Source of the DNA: Flectobacillus sp. BAB-3569
Lineage (GTDB): Bacteria > Bacteroidota > Bacteroidia > Cytophagales > Spirosomataceae
Reading direction: 5' to 3'
Length of the DNA: 64,000 nucleotides
Assembly (NCBI RefSeq): GCF_002270355.1
Contig: NZ_NJFZ01000005.1
Span: 124,001 to 188,000, forward strand
Shown here in pieces: positions 35,444 through 44,786 of the stretch (positions are counted from its first letter, which is position 1; every line of letters starts with the position of its first letter). The notes under the pieces were generated by a model, which was not told the DNA's origin, did no database searches, and saw only the letters and a program-made list of their open reading frames with translations. The position numbers and the translations under genes were made by a program.

Positions 35444-35879
35444 GATTTATCTATTTTATACATACAAAGAAATACCATTTTAACTATAATCAAGTCACTT
35501 GACAATCGACAATATTTTCTATATCAATTTTTCTTACCAAACACTTGTCACACTTTAACTCAAAACTATTTTTTATTTTTTTACTTCAATAAAAAATACA
35601 ATTTTCTTCAAAAACTCTTCGAAAAATGCAACATCTACTTTTCAACTTGTATTATATTACTAGTATATAATATTTTAGCAAAAAAATATATATTAAATTA
35701 GCATAAAACATTTTCAAGAGTTAGTATAAAGAAAAAAACATCTTGTATTTTTACAGTATAAAATTTAACAATTCGTACCTTCTATTCTGACCTGTCGATT
35801 TGACTATGAAAGGAAATGGCTTTGTAATGAAGTTATTTATCAAAGAAGACACGAGCAGGCCAAAAAACATAATCACACA

Positions 35880-37775
35880 ATGGACTTAAGAATAAAATCA
35901 TTCGAAGACTATCAAGAAAAGTATCAGTATAGTGTTGAAGACCCAGAAAGCTTTTGGGGTGAAATTGCTCAGAACTTCTATTGGAGAAAACCTTGGAAAA
36001 AGACCTTAGAATGGAATTTTACCGATCCAAAGGTGACTTGGTTTAAAGGTGGAAAGTTAAATATTACCGAAAACTGTCTTGACCGCCATTTGGCAACAAG
36101 AGGTGATCAGCCTGCGATTATTTGGGAATCAAATAGCCCAGATGAGCCTTCTCAAACAATTACTTATAAGGTATTACATGAGCAAGTTTGTCGCTTTGCA
36201 AATGTATTGAAAAGAAATGGCGCCAAAAAAGGCGACCGTATCTGTATATATATGCCAATGATTCCAGAATTGGCGATTGCTGTATTAGCTTGTGCTCGTA
36301 TTGGTGCGATTCACTCGGTAGTATTTGGTGGTTTTTCTGCCCAATCTATCGCCGACCGTATCAACGATGCGCAATGTAATATCGTAGTAACAACCGATGG
36401 TGCTTTCCGTGGCAACAAAGAGATTCCTTTGAAAGCTACCGTAGACGATGCCTTGATTCAGTGCCCAAGTGTTGAGCGCGTAATTGTTTCGACTCGTACT
36501 CGCACACCTGTATTTATGCTCAAAGGTCGTGACTGCTGGTGGGAAGACGAAGTAAAATTGGTTTCGGCCGACTGTCCAGCTGAAGAAATGGACTCGGAAG
36601 ATATGTTGTTTATCCTATATACTTCTGGTTCGACTGGCAAGCCAAAAGGAGTAGTTCACACAGTAGGAGGCTATATGGTGTATTCATCGTATACCTTTGC
36701 CAATGTTTTTCAGTATGAAGAAGGACAAACGCACTTCTGTACAGCTGACATTGGTTGGATTACAGGTCACTCTTACATCGTGTATGGCCCTTTGGCTTGT
36801 GGGGCTACAACCTTAATGTTTGAAGGTATTCCAACATATCCAGATGCGGGTCGTTTCTGGGATATTGTTGAAAAGCATAAAGTAAACATTCTTTATACTG
36901 CTCCTACGGCGATTCGCTCATTGATGTCATTTGGAGATCAGTTTGTGGAAGGCAAAGACCTAAGTTCATTGAAAGTATTAGGTTCAGTAGGTGAGCCAAT
37001 CAACGAAGAAGCTTGGAACTGGTACAACGAAAAAATTGGTAAAGGTCTTTGTCCAATTGTGGATACATGGTGGCAAACAGAAACGGGTGGTATTTTGATT
37101 TCACCAATAGCCAATATTACGAAAACAAAACCTGCCTACGCTACTTTACCATTGCCAGGTGTACAGCCAATTTTGGTAGACGAAAACGGTGTTGAAATTG
37201 AAGGAAATGGCGTTTCGGGTAATTTGTGTATTAAATTCCCTTGGCCATCTATCATTCGTACCACTTATGGCGACCATGAGCGTTGTCGTCAAACGTATTT
37301 CTCAACTTACAAAAACTTGTATTTCACAGGCGACGGTTGTATGAGAGATGAAGATGGTTATTATCGCATTACAGGTCGTGTAGATGACGTGATCAACGTA
37401 TCTGGACACCGTATTGGTACTGCTGAGGTAGAAAATGCCATCAACATGCACTTGGGTGTGGTTGAATCTGCAGTAGTGGGTTATCCTCACGACATCAAAG
37501 GACAAGGTATCTATGCATATGTTATTTGCGAAAAACATGTTGGCGATACAGATTTGACGCGCAAAGATATTTTGGCAACGGTAACACGCATTATCGGACC
37601 AATTGCCAAACCAGATAAAATCCAGTTTGTATCAGGCTTACCAAAAACACGTTCTGGCAAAATCATGCGTCGTATTCTTCGCAAAGTAGCCGAAGGTGAT
37701 ACGGGCAACTTAGGCGATACTTCAACCTTGCTTGATCCATCGGTAGTTGATGAAATCAAAGTAGGTGCGTTGTAG
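35880..37775 (+). CDS. acs: Acetyl-CoA synthetase
   Basis: 631 aa. Makes acetyl-CoA from acetate, ATP and CoA through acetyl-AMP (EC 6.2.1.1), the scavenging route for acetate. Motifs: FILYTSGSTGKPKGVVHTVGGYMV (P-loop), DIGWITGHSYIVYGPLACGATTLMFEG, DTWWQTETGG, TGDGCMRDEDGYYRITGRVDDVINVSGHR (hinge) and PKTRSGKIMRRILRK, in which K594 is the expected acetylation/active-site lysine. The ATG at 35880 gives the typical N-terminus. It lacks the ATAACAAAACAA leader word of its neighbour prpE. Confidence 0.97.
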   Translation: MDLRIKSFEDYQEKYQYSVEDPESFWGEIAQNFYWRKPWKKTLEWNFTDPKVTWFKGGKLNITENCLDRHLATRGDQPAIIWESNSPDEPSQTITYKVLHEQVCRFANVLKRNGAKKGDRICIYMPMIPELAIAVLACARIGAIHSVVFGGFSAQSIADRINDAQCNIVVTTDGAFRGNKEIPLKATVDDALIQCPSVERVIVSTRTRTPVFMLKGRDCWWEDEVKLVSADCPAEEMDSEDMLFILYTSGSTGKPKGVVHTVGGYMVYSSYTFANVFQYEEGQTHFCTADIGWITGHSYIVYGPLACGATTLMFEGIPTYPDAGRFWDIVEKHKVNILYTAPTAIRSLMSFGDQFVEGKDLSSLKVLGSVGEPINEEAWNWYNEKIGKGLCPIVDTWWQTETGGILISPIANITKTKPAYATLPLPGVQPILVDENGVEIEGNGVSGNLCIKFPWPSIIRTTYGDHERCRQTYFSTYKNLYFTGDGCMRDEDGYYRITGRVDDVINVSGHRIGTAEVENAINMHLGVVESAVVGYPHDIKGQGIYAYVICEKHVGDTDLTRKDILATVTRIIGPIAKPDKIQFVSGLPKTRSGKIMRRILRKVAEGDTGNLGDTSTLLDPSVVDEIKVGAL

Positions 37776-37791
37776 GGAGAATATTTCCAAT

Positions 37792-37848
37792 AAATAAACA
37801 ATAACCCCCTCATAAAGATATTCTTTATGAGGGGGTTATTGTTTATTT
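37792..37848. terminator. Very strong bidirectional terminator after acs
   Basis: Perfect 26-bp arms (37792-37817 and 37823-37848, core ATAACCCCCTCATAAAG) around a 5-nt loop, 17 bp after the acs stop. It marks the boundary between the acetate cluster and the accessory island. Confidence 0.9.
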
Positions 37849-37915
37849 GGAATTATTTTACCTTGCAGCGTTAACTGATATATTTATATAACGTTTTACC
37901 TTAATAACATAACTA

Positions 37916-38473
37916 ATGAAGACTATTGTTCATCAATTATCTACAAAGTCGTTTTATATACCGGAGTGGGAAATCAAACATCTATTTCTAGGAACATTTA
38001 ACCCTTCTGGTGGCGAGACTGTCAAATATTATTATGGCCGCCCAAGAAATCAAACATGGAATCTAGTGTCAAAAATCTTCAATGATAGTCTAAATCCCAA
38101 TAGTAAGGATTTTTTTGAAAAATTAAAAGCGCATAAAATTGGCTGTATAGACCTAATTCATTCAGTGACCTGTCCTGACGGAGACATATCAAATATTATC
38201 GGTCACGGGTATAGTGATAGTAAAATAATCAATGGAAGTGTAAAGAGAGTTTATAACACTGAAATAATACTTGACTTGATCAGGACAAATCCAAATTGTA
38301 CTATCTATTCAACTTGGGGAAAAGGATCAACGATAAAAGATTGGAAAAAGGAGATTGAAAAAATAAAAAATATTACTCCATTAGTCTCACCAAGTCTTGT
38401 TGCTAGAGTTCCAGCAGGGGTAGAAAAGTATGAATTTATGCTTTCAAATTGGCAAAGATTAATACAACCTTAG
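37916..38473 (+). CDS. Uracil-DNA glycosylase superfamily-like protein
   Basis: 185 aa. The UDG fold is suggested by HLFLGTFNPSGG (residues about 22-33, the active-site motif 1 position, comparable to GINPG/GEAPG) and by LVSPSLVARVPAG near residue 155-167 (motif 2 position, comparable to HPSP). TIYSTWGKGS lies between. No Cys cluster for an Fe-S centre is seen, so it is not a family 4/5 enzyme. The substrate base is unknown. It lies 92 bp before the ATPase gene in the same direction and starts the accessory island. It may act with that operon or be a separate cargo gene. Confidence 0.6.
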   Translation: MKTIVHQLSTKSFYIPEWEIKHLFLGTFNPSGGETVKYYYGRPRNQTWNLVSKIFNDSLNPNSKDFFEKLKAHKIGCIDLIHSVTCPDGDISNIIGHGYSDSKIINGSVKRVYNTEIILDLIRTNPNCTIYSTWGKGSTIKDWKKEIEKIKNITPLVSPSLVARVPAGVEKYEFMLSNWQRLIQP

Positions 38474-38536
38474 TTCTTTTAGCTCAAATCCATCTTTATG
38501 TAAGATTATTTTCATCTAAAATGTAAAGTGAGTCGG

Positions 38537-38544
38537 TATATTTG
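38537..38544 (+). promoter_or_regulatory. -7 box TATATTTG for the AAA/TOPRIM/DUF262 operon
   Basis: Matches TAnnTTTG 21 bp before the ATPase ATG. It suggests the three-gene operon can be transcribed independently of the UDG-like gene. No clear -33 element. Confidence 0.45.
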
Positions 38545-38565
38545 TAAATGAAAATTTGATTTGAC

Positions 38566-39759
38566 ATGGTTAAAGATATAACATTCAAAAACTACAAAGT
38601 ATTCAATAGTGAGCAAACTCTTGAGTTAGCACCTATAACAATTTTAATAGGTAAAAATAGCTCTGGGAAAAGCGCACTAGCAAAATTACCTACACTAATT
38701 TCTGTAAGTCTAAATGGCATACTTGAAGAACCATTCAGTTGGGAAAATAATGGTGTAATTTTAGGTAACGATTATTCTGATTTGAACTATGAAAAGGATA
38801 CTACAGGAGAGTTTGAATTTAAGTTAGAATTAAAAGATAACAGATTTTTACATATAGTTATCTTATTTGGAAACCATAGCTTGATTGTTCGTTCATGGAA
38901 TTATAATAATGAATTTAAAGCTCAATATCACATAAAAGAGAAGCTTTATTCCATCAATGATAGCCCAAGACTATATGATTGTAAGTTTAAAGGTTTTTTA
39001 CTGAAAAGTATCGTTGATTTTGAAGAGACAATTCCAAGTTTAAAAGATTTCGACTTTGACTTTGATTATATATGCTCATACAGAATAGAACCGAAAGATA
39101 TTAAAGAAGACCAGCCTAAAGAAAAGAATATTAGAAAAGTTGGAATAGATGGCAAACACGCCTACGAGATATTAATCAATGATGTTATTTATTCAGATGG
39201 TCAACTACTAAACAAGGTAAGCAATTGGTACAAAAAAGTATTCGAAAACTGGGAAGTGAATATAGACAGGGATACGTTGCGGAATAAATTTTACTTTGAA
39301 CTAAAAAGGGATTCCCCAAGATTTTTCAAAACCTCTTTAGTAAATGTAGGACAAGGAATGAGTCAAACATTGCCTCTAATCACAAAATCATTTATTGAAG
39401 AAGAAAAACCTTCTCTTACAATTATAGAAGAACCAGAATTACACTTACATCCTTCCGCACATGGAGATTTAGCTGAACGATTTGCTGAATCTTTAACAGA
39501 TATAAATAAAAGATACTTGATTGAAACTCATTCTGAAAACTTTATTCTAAGGCTAAGACGGTTAATCGCTGAAAGTAAGTATCCACATTTTACGGAAGAA
39601 AACCTTAAAATTTATTATGTTGATTATGATGAAGATTTGAATGAGAGCTTTTTGAGAGAAGTCGTAGTCGAAGGAAATGGAAATGTTAGAAATTGGCCAA
39701 AAGGGGTATTTAGCGAATCAATGGATGAATTGTTAGCAATGAAAAACGCTCAAAAATAG
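38566..39759 (+). CDS. AAA-family ATPase (RecF/OLD-like, DUF3696-type), probable defence component
   Basis: 397 aa. An SMC/RecF-type ATPase: Walker A LIGKNSSGKSALAK (G29-S36), Walker B TIIEEPELHLHPSAH (about 285-299) with E288/E289, a signature-like GQGMSQTLP near 264-272 and the switch His H322 in IETHSE. The C-terminal WPKGVFSESMDELL resembles the DUF3696 tail found in many defence ATPases. It is the first gene of a tight operon: 8 bp to the TOPRIM gene, which then overlaps the DUF262 gene. ATPase plus TOPRIM nuclease pairs occur in OLD, Gabija and PARIS systems; this set is not one I can match to a named system. Confidence 0.82.
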   Translation: MVKDITFKNYKVFNSEQTLELAPITILIGKNSSGKSALAKLPTLISVSLNGILEEPFSWENNGVILGNDYSDLNYEKDTTGEFEFKLELKDNRFLHIVILFGNHSLIVRSWNYNNEFKAQYHIKEKLYSINDSPRLYDCKFKGFLLKSIVDFEETIPSLKDFDFDFDYICSYRIEPKDIKEDQPKEKNIRKVGIDGKHAYEILINDVIYSDGQLLNKVSNWYKKVFENWEVNIDRDTLRNKFYFELKRDSPRFFKTSLVNVGQGMSQTLPLITKSFIEEEKPSLTIIEEPELHLHPSAHGDLAERFAESLTDINKRYLIETHSENFILRLRRLIAESKYPHFTEENLKIYYVDYDEDLNESFLREVVVEGNGNVRNWPKGVFSESMDELLAMKNAQK

Positions 39760-39767
39760 ATACATCT

Positions 39768-40832
39768 ATGCGAATAGAAATAAAAGACGATATATTTAAC
39801 TCCAATGACTTTACTAATTTAACACACCTTATTCGGATAGTGTTTCAACGTCCAAGTAAATCAATAAATACTAAAGCTAAGGTATTTATTGATTTAGATA
39901 AGTGCACCAATACTGTGCTATATAATCGGCTGGATTCAATAGATAGAGAACTCTTAGAGGCCTCGACAAAAGAATATTTTTACGAAAGCTCTCCCTGTAT
40001 TAATTATATTGTTTCAAACAATAATTCAAAAGAATCTTATAATTTAGAAGAAGCTATTGAATTATTAAAAGAGCCGTTTTGGATACTTCTCGAAAACTCA
40101 AAAAATGACCAAGAGTTTATCAAATCTATAATCTTTCATTTTGAAGTTGATAATGAGTATCTTAAAGAATGTTTGAAAAACAGATGGATACAGTTTGATA
40201 ACGCTGGTGGTTGTGGTAATGTAAAGAATTTACTGACTCATAGAATTAATTCTTTTGAGAATTTAGCTGTTTCTCAAGGTAGTTTACCTCGAAAATATTA
40301 TAGAGGTATGGTAATCTTGGATAGTGATAGAGAATTTTCAACCCAAAGTACTAAACAAGACTACGAAAAGCTTATTGAGTATTTTACAAAATACAACATA
40401 CCGTTTCATATTCTTGAAAAAAGAGCGATGGAAAACTATATGCCAGATGAAGTTCTTTTTGATATACAACGTGAAAAGTCCAATTCAAAAAATCCAGATG
40501 ATAAAAAATTTGTAAGGTGGGTAAATGTCTATCGTCATCTATCTAATATGCAAAAAGATTTTTTAAAATATGATGGTTTAGATTCATTTGAAAAACTGAA
40601 ACCAGAAGTCAAAAATTTATATCAAAATCAAGTACCATCCAACTTTAGCTTATTAGTATCAGGTATCAGCTACAGAGATCACAATGCTTTAGAAGACGAT
40701 GAAAAAAGATTTAAGAACGCTTTTCCTAAACTGTTTACACAATCCCCACTGGTTAACAAAGCCTCCCTTAAAGCAAGAAGTGGAACAGATGAGCTAGATC
40801 GTATATTTAATAAAATCAATCAACTACTATGA
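39768..40832 (+). CDS. TOPRIM-domain protein (OLD/DUF4435-like nuclease candidate)
   Basis: 354 aa. Residues about 100-260 fit a TOPRIM fold: E109 in WILLENSKNDQEFI, glycine-rich AGGCGNVKNLL at 146-156, the DxD acids D185 and D187 in RGMVILDSDREF, and LEKRAMENYMPDEVLFD at 216-232, which resembles the HxxxKRxxENYLP motif of OLD and DUF4435 (AriB) proteins. The first 95 residues are unassigned. The acids needed for metal-dependent cleavage are present, so nuclease activity is plausible. Its stop overlaps the DUF262 start by 4 bp (ATGA). Confidence 0.7.
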   Translation: MRIEIKDDIFNSNDFTNLTHLIRIVFQRPSKSINTKAKVFIDLDKCTNTVLYNRLDSIDRELLEASTKEYFYESSPCINYIVSNNNSKESYNLEEAIELLKEPFWILLENSKNDQEFIKSIIFHFEVDNEYLKECLKNRWIQFDNAGGCGNVKNLLTHRINSFENLAVSQGSLPRKYYRGMVILDSDREFSTQSTKQDYEKLIEYFTKYNIPFHILEKRAMENYMPDEVLFDIQREKSNSKNPDDKKFVRWVNVYRHLSNMQKDFLKYDGLDSFEKLKPEVKNLYQNQVPSNFSLLVSGISYRDHNALEDDEKRFKNAFPKLFTQSPLVNKASLKARSGTDELDRIFNKINQLL

Positions 40833-42486
40833 GTTCATTAATCAGTTTAAAACCATCAAATAATAAGTTTGAAATTTATCTGAATGATATTAATTCGGGA
40901 TTATTACAAATTCCAGAATTTCAACGTGATTTTGTTTGGGAGCTTGACAATGTACTCAAGTTGTTAAATAGTATTAAAAAAAATTACCCCATCGGTTCAT
41001 TTTTATTTTGGACTCCAGAAACAGAATTTAGAATAGCCAAACAGGTTGGTCCTTATTTTATTAAAGAATCTATTTTTGATACTTTTGAAAAAAGGCAACG
41101 AAAATATATTTTGGATGGCTATCAGAGAATGTCCGCTTTGTTTGGTGTGCTTTCTAATCCTGAAACGATTGTAAACTTCACGTTGGACGAGAAGTTATAT
41201 AATTCTAAATTCAACATTTACTATAATCTTGATTCTGAACGGTTTGATGTATTCGACCGTAACATTGAACTTTATTGTGTTCCAGCTTATATCTTATTGG
41301 ATTTCGAATCTTTTCTTACTCACTCAGAAAAAATACAACGAGAATATTCCCCTGAACTCTCAAAAAGCTACACAGATAGGCTAAAAAAATTGTCACTACT
41401 TTTAGTAGGTACGAAATGCCCGTAATTGAGATAGCTGGCGGGACTTTAGACGAAGCTATCGACATATTTACCTTACTCAATAAAGAAGGTAAGCCAATAA
41501 CGCCCGACTGGATATTGTCGGCTAAAACTTATACAGATAACTTTAGATTGGGTGATAAAATCGATGATGTTCTCGAACAAATAGAGAAATATAATTTTAT
41601 TGATAAAAAACCAAGAGAAGTGGCGGTAAGAGATTTAGTTTTTAGGAGTATTCAAAGCTCATTTGGAGATTTATATTTAGACAATAAAAAAACAGATATT
41701 ATCTCCCTTTCTAAAAAAGAAAACTTTCAAAGTCAAATAGAAATTACCGTAAAAAGTATAGAACATGTGGCTAAATTTTTATTTGAAGAGCTATTAATTG
41801 TTGACAACAAACTATTACCAGCTAATATCCAATTTATCTTTTTGGTAGAGTTCTTTAACCATGTACAACAACCAAGCAAAAATCAAATAGAAAAGTTAAA
41901 AGAGTGGTTTTGGATTACAACATATTCAAACTACTTTTCAATTTTTAGCCCTAGTAAAAGAAAAACCGCCTTTCAACATTTTCAAAAGTTTATTAAGGAT
42001 GAAAATATTCATCCTGTTTATAACGATAATCCAAATCAAAAATTTATTGTACCTACTTTATCAGAGAAGATTAATTTAACATCTGTTCGTTCAAAAGCAC
42101 ATATATTATTTTTGCTAAATTCATCTAACAACTTCAACCCTATTGAAGCTGATTATATCGAAGGATATAAAATCTTTAAGTTATTGCCTGAAAGTCATAT
42201 CGACAGCTCAACTAGCGATAGTGCGAATATGGTAGTATGCCTCCACAAAGTTAGCGATAATGTTTTTGTGGATGGTGGGAAAAGAACTAATGGCTTATCT
42301 CACTTACTGTTAAAGAAAAATCAGAATAAATATGAGGAATATTTTATTACAGATGATATGCGTTTTTCGTTTGAAAATGGACACTTTAACCAAATACTAT
42401 CTGCTCGATTAGAATTAATCAATAGAAAAGAGAGAGAGTTTGTTGAAAAGCTGGGTTTGATATATGAAGAGAAACCTAAATCATAG
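40829..42486 (+). pseudogene. DUF262-domain protein split by a -1 frameshift at a run of seven A
   Basis: Frame 1 (40829-41425) holds the DUF262 core: LLQIPEFQRDFVWELDNVLKLLNSI and LDGYQRMSALFG (residues 95-106, usually DGQQR). Frame 2, open across the junction to 42486, continues IVTTFSRYEMPVIEIAGGTLDEAIDIFTLLNKEG, the expected next part. Joining at the A7 run 41383-41389 gives about 552 aa. One extra A, or -1 slippage, restores it. No DUF1524 HNH motif is seen in the C-terminal half, unlike GmrSD-type nucleases. DUF262 proteins are ParB-like nucleotide-dependent enzymes common in defence systems. Confidence 0.75.
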
Positions 42487-42509
42487 ATTATCATTCAGAA
42501 TTTTAATAT

Positions 42510-43964
42510 CAAACATGAGTCATCCCGAATTTTGTTGTGCGAAGTAGCACCATAGCATGTTTTGGATGGCAGTTCTCAATCGATAAATCGGTGTCAAAGC
42601 ATTTTGGCACCGATTTCCTGTTCTATGAGCAAATTGATTGATGATTATCTTGATAATAGATGGCCAATTCCTGATGAGTTTCATCAAGAAGTCGTAAATG
42701 AGCGTGACAATGGCTAATAATTTGAGGGTATTCTCGAAAAACCATAACCTTGGAGATTCAATAGCTAGCTCAGTTTTGGCGAATCTAAACGCCTGTTCAA
42801 TATTCCATCGGTGCATGTAGCTATGACATATTTCCCAAGCATCCTTAGCTGATTCTACAGGCAATGAGGTTAATAAATAGAGTGGTGACTGATAGTTTTT
42901 GGTATCTCTCACTATTACTAACGACAAGTTAATATCTTCAAAACTAGGGTGTTGTACTTGAGTCCAAGCAATAGAAATGCTCTTGAGAATCTTTCTCTGA
43001 GAATCGAGCACAATCTTTTTACTTCTAGCTTTAAAAGAGCGAGCTAGAAGATGGGTTTGCTTTTTACCTTTAGTTGAGTGTATAAGTAAATGATTCTTCT
43101 TCCATCGGACTAGGAAATCTTGTTCGAAGTTCGTAAACCACTCGATGGTCCACTCATTAGCGTAACCACGGTCAAGCACATGTAGGATGCCTTTTCCTAC
43201 TTGTGCTTGTAGTTTTTCTAGCATCCGAAACATAATGTTTCGACCATATTCCTTGTATTTACCTCTGGTAGTCCACCAACTCATCTGACATACACTTACA
43301 GACTCACCCAAAGCTGAGAGCAACGTACTTGTCCAATGATAACCAGGAACACAAATACGTTTATTAGGAGGAGAATAGTATCCTTTTTTTATCCGTGTTA
43401 GTCGTTTTGCCTTTGAGCTTTCTACACTACAAAGCCCTTCCAAAAACCAAGATTCAGCCTTTTCTAGCCGACTATCATCCCAAAGCATTAGCGGACGTTT
43501 TCCCTGTTTTACTAACGATTCTAGCCTTTTTCGAGTTTGACTAAAGAGAAAATTATCAATGATAGTAGATGTCCATTTTTTGGAACGTAACAGATTACTA
43601 ATGCGTTTTGTCCCAGCGGGAGCATGTGAAAAACCGCAAATATAGCCACCTAACTCACTAAGCAATAAGCCCATAGAGTTGTGTCGATGCAATAAAATGG
43701 CAACTATTAAATCGTAAAAAGTACGAACTAAACGCTTATCCAGAACAGAATCTAACGATAACTGGACGTCAGCAAGATAAAGATCAAGTTTATGAAGAAG
43801 TAAATGAGAGAGTCTTGACTTACTCGATTTTATGTCATTATTTTGTAGAAATGCTTTATGCATAGAAACCTCCTGTTTGTTTGTGTTTGTCGTAATTCAC
43901 AAAGTAAACAAGGAGGTTTCTTTTTTAAAAGTCTTCACGAAAAATTCGGGATGACTCATGTTTG
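42510..43964. mobile_element. IS4-family insertion sequence
   Basis: Bounded by perfect 24-bp inverted repeats at 42510-42533 and 43941-43964 (core CATGAGTCATCCCGAATTTT), extendable by 2 bp outward. One complete transposase gene fills it. I find no clear target-site duplication. It lies 24 bp after the DUF262 stop, at the island edge. Confidence 0.88.
42520..43863 (-). CDS. IS4-family transposase
   Basis: 447 aa, DDE transposase. First Asp in RPLMLWDDSRLEK, second in GILHVLDRGYANEW, and the IS4 signature Y-(2)-R-(3)-E-(6)-K is exact in YMHRWNIEQAFRFAK. The frame is intact, so the element may be active. The gene's stop lies within the left inverted repeat and the start is 77 bp inside the right repeat. 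Confidence 0.93.
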   Translation of the reverse strand: MHKAFLQNNDIKSSKSRLSHLLLHKLDLYLADVQLSLDSVLDKRLVRTFYDLIVAILLHRHNSMGLLLSELGGYICGFSHAPAGTKRISNLLRSKKWTSTIIDNFLFSQTRKRLESLVKQGKRPLMLWDDSRLEKAESWFLEGLCSVESSKAKRLTRIKKGYYSPPNKRICVPGYHWTSTLLSALGESVSVCQMSWWTTRGKYKEYGRNIMFRMLEKLQAQVGKGILHVLDRGYANEWTIEWFTNFEQDFLVRWKKNHLLIHSTKGKKQTHLLARSFKARSKKIVLDSQRKILKSISIAWTQVQHPSFEDINLSLVIVRDTKNYQSPLYLLTSLPVESAKDAWEICHSYMHRWNIEQAFRFAKTELAIESPRLWFFENTLKLLAIVTLIYDFLMKLIRNWPSIIKIIINQFAHRTGNRCQNALTPIYRLRTAIQNMLWCYFAQQNSG

Positions 43965-43995
43965 ATGAAAACTTGAAGAATCATTCCTATCCTAC

Positions 43996-44012
43996 AATTC
44001 GGAATGACTCAT
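43996..44012. repeat. Solo IS-end-like sequence
   Basis: AATTCGGAATGACTCAT resembles the IS right end (AATTCGGGATGACTCAT, one mismatch) but stands alone 32 bp outside the element. It is probably the scar of another insertion or deletion. The rest of 44013-44224 is AT-rich without a gene. Confidence 0.6.
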
Positions 44013-44224
44013 CTTAGTTTTTCAAAATCCATTCTACGTTCGGCACTTTTCACTTCGGTTCCTGTTATTTCAATTTTCTTCAAAATTTAATATTAAATAA
44101 TTGTTAAATTTTTGTAATATTATCATTAAGTCATGATGGCAAAAGAGTGTTTGAAACACAATCGCCAATACCTCCTAAGGTATATGACTATAATAAAATG
44201 TTGGACCATTAACCCAATAGCAAG

Positions 44225-44767
44225 ATGAAACAATTATTCTTTTTATTACTACTTGCAACGATAACGATGTCGTGTAGCAATCAGAAATTTGCTGTTCGTG
44301 CTAATAATGATCATTTGATGGTAAATAATCTCAATCAGACTTACCAGATTGTTATTGGGCAAAGTGAAGCAAAACTGTCAGAAGAAACCGAACGTGCCAT
44401 TCAAGATGAAGTTGAAAATCAGATGGAGGCTCGTGGTTTTGTGCGTACCAGCAAATCTCCTGATATTGTAGTGGTATGCTCGGTTTTTGAAACTAAACTA
44501 AAAATTAAGGACAGTCGTAAAGTAGAGGAAGAAAAATCTGAGTATGCCACTCGTAGAATCACACTCAACGGTGGGACTTTGATGATTCAAATGATTGACG
44601 AAAACTTGAATAAGTCTGTTTGGCTCGGAATGGCTTCGGGTTTTATCAAGCCTAACAAACTGGTAGAAGAGCGTGAATTAAAAGCTATTACTCGCAGTAT
44701 ATTTGATGAATACAAATTGGTAGCTTATGGATATATGCCAAAGCAAGAAATGACGGCTACTCGTTAG
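44225..44767 (+). CDS. DUF4136-like lipoprotein
   Basis: 180 aa. A lipoprotein signal with a Cys lipobox (LLLLATITMSC, acylated C17) directs it to the envelope. The mature domain has the DUF4136 pattern, with ETERAIQDEVENQMEARGFVRTSKSPDIVVVCSVF and GTLMIQMIDENLNKSVWLGMASG. The function of the family is unknown. A terminator lies 73 bp downstream. The gene stands alone between the IS and its MITE relative. Confidence 0.8.
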   Translation: MKQLFFLLLLATITMSCSNQKFAVRANNDHLMVNNLNQTYQIVIGQSEAKLSEETERAIQDEVENQMEARGFVRTSKSPDIVVVCSVFETKLKIKDSRKVEEEKSEYATRRITLNGGTLMIQMIDENLNKSVWLGMASGFIKPNKLVEERELKAITRSIFDEYKLVAYGYMPKQEMTATR

Positions 44768-44786
44768 TCATTTAACTATAAAGTAA

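Noticed and set aside
35423-35701. 92-codon + strand reading frame before acs
   Set aside because: Composition is extreme (Phe/Tyr/Ile/Asn/Lys from AT-rich DNA), it begins inside an inverted-repeat element, and no motif or signal is visible.
35880-37775. ATAACAAAACAA leader word before acs
   Set aside because: The acs leader has AACATAATCACACAA but not the 12-mer, so acs is not counted as a member.
42486-43990. Target-site duplication of the IS4 element
   Set aside because: Sequences outside the 24-bp repeats (TTTTAATAT on the left, ATGAAAACT on the right) do not form a direct repeat, so none is claimed.
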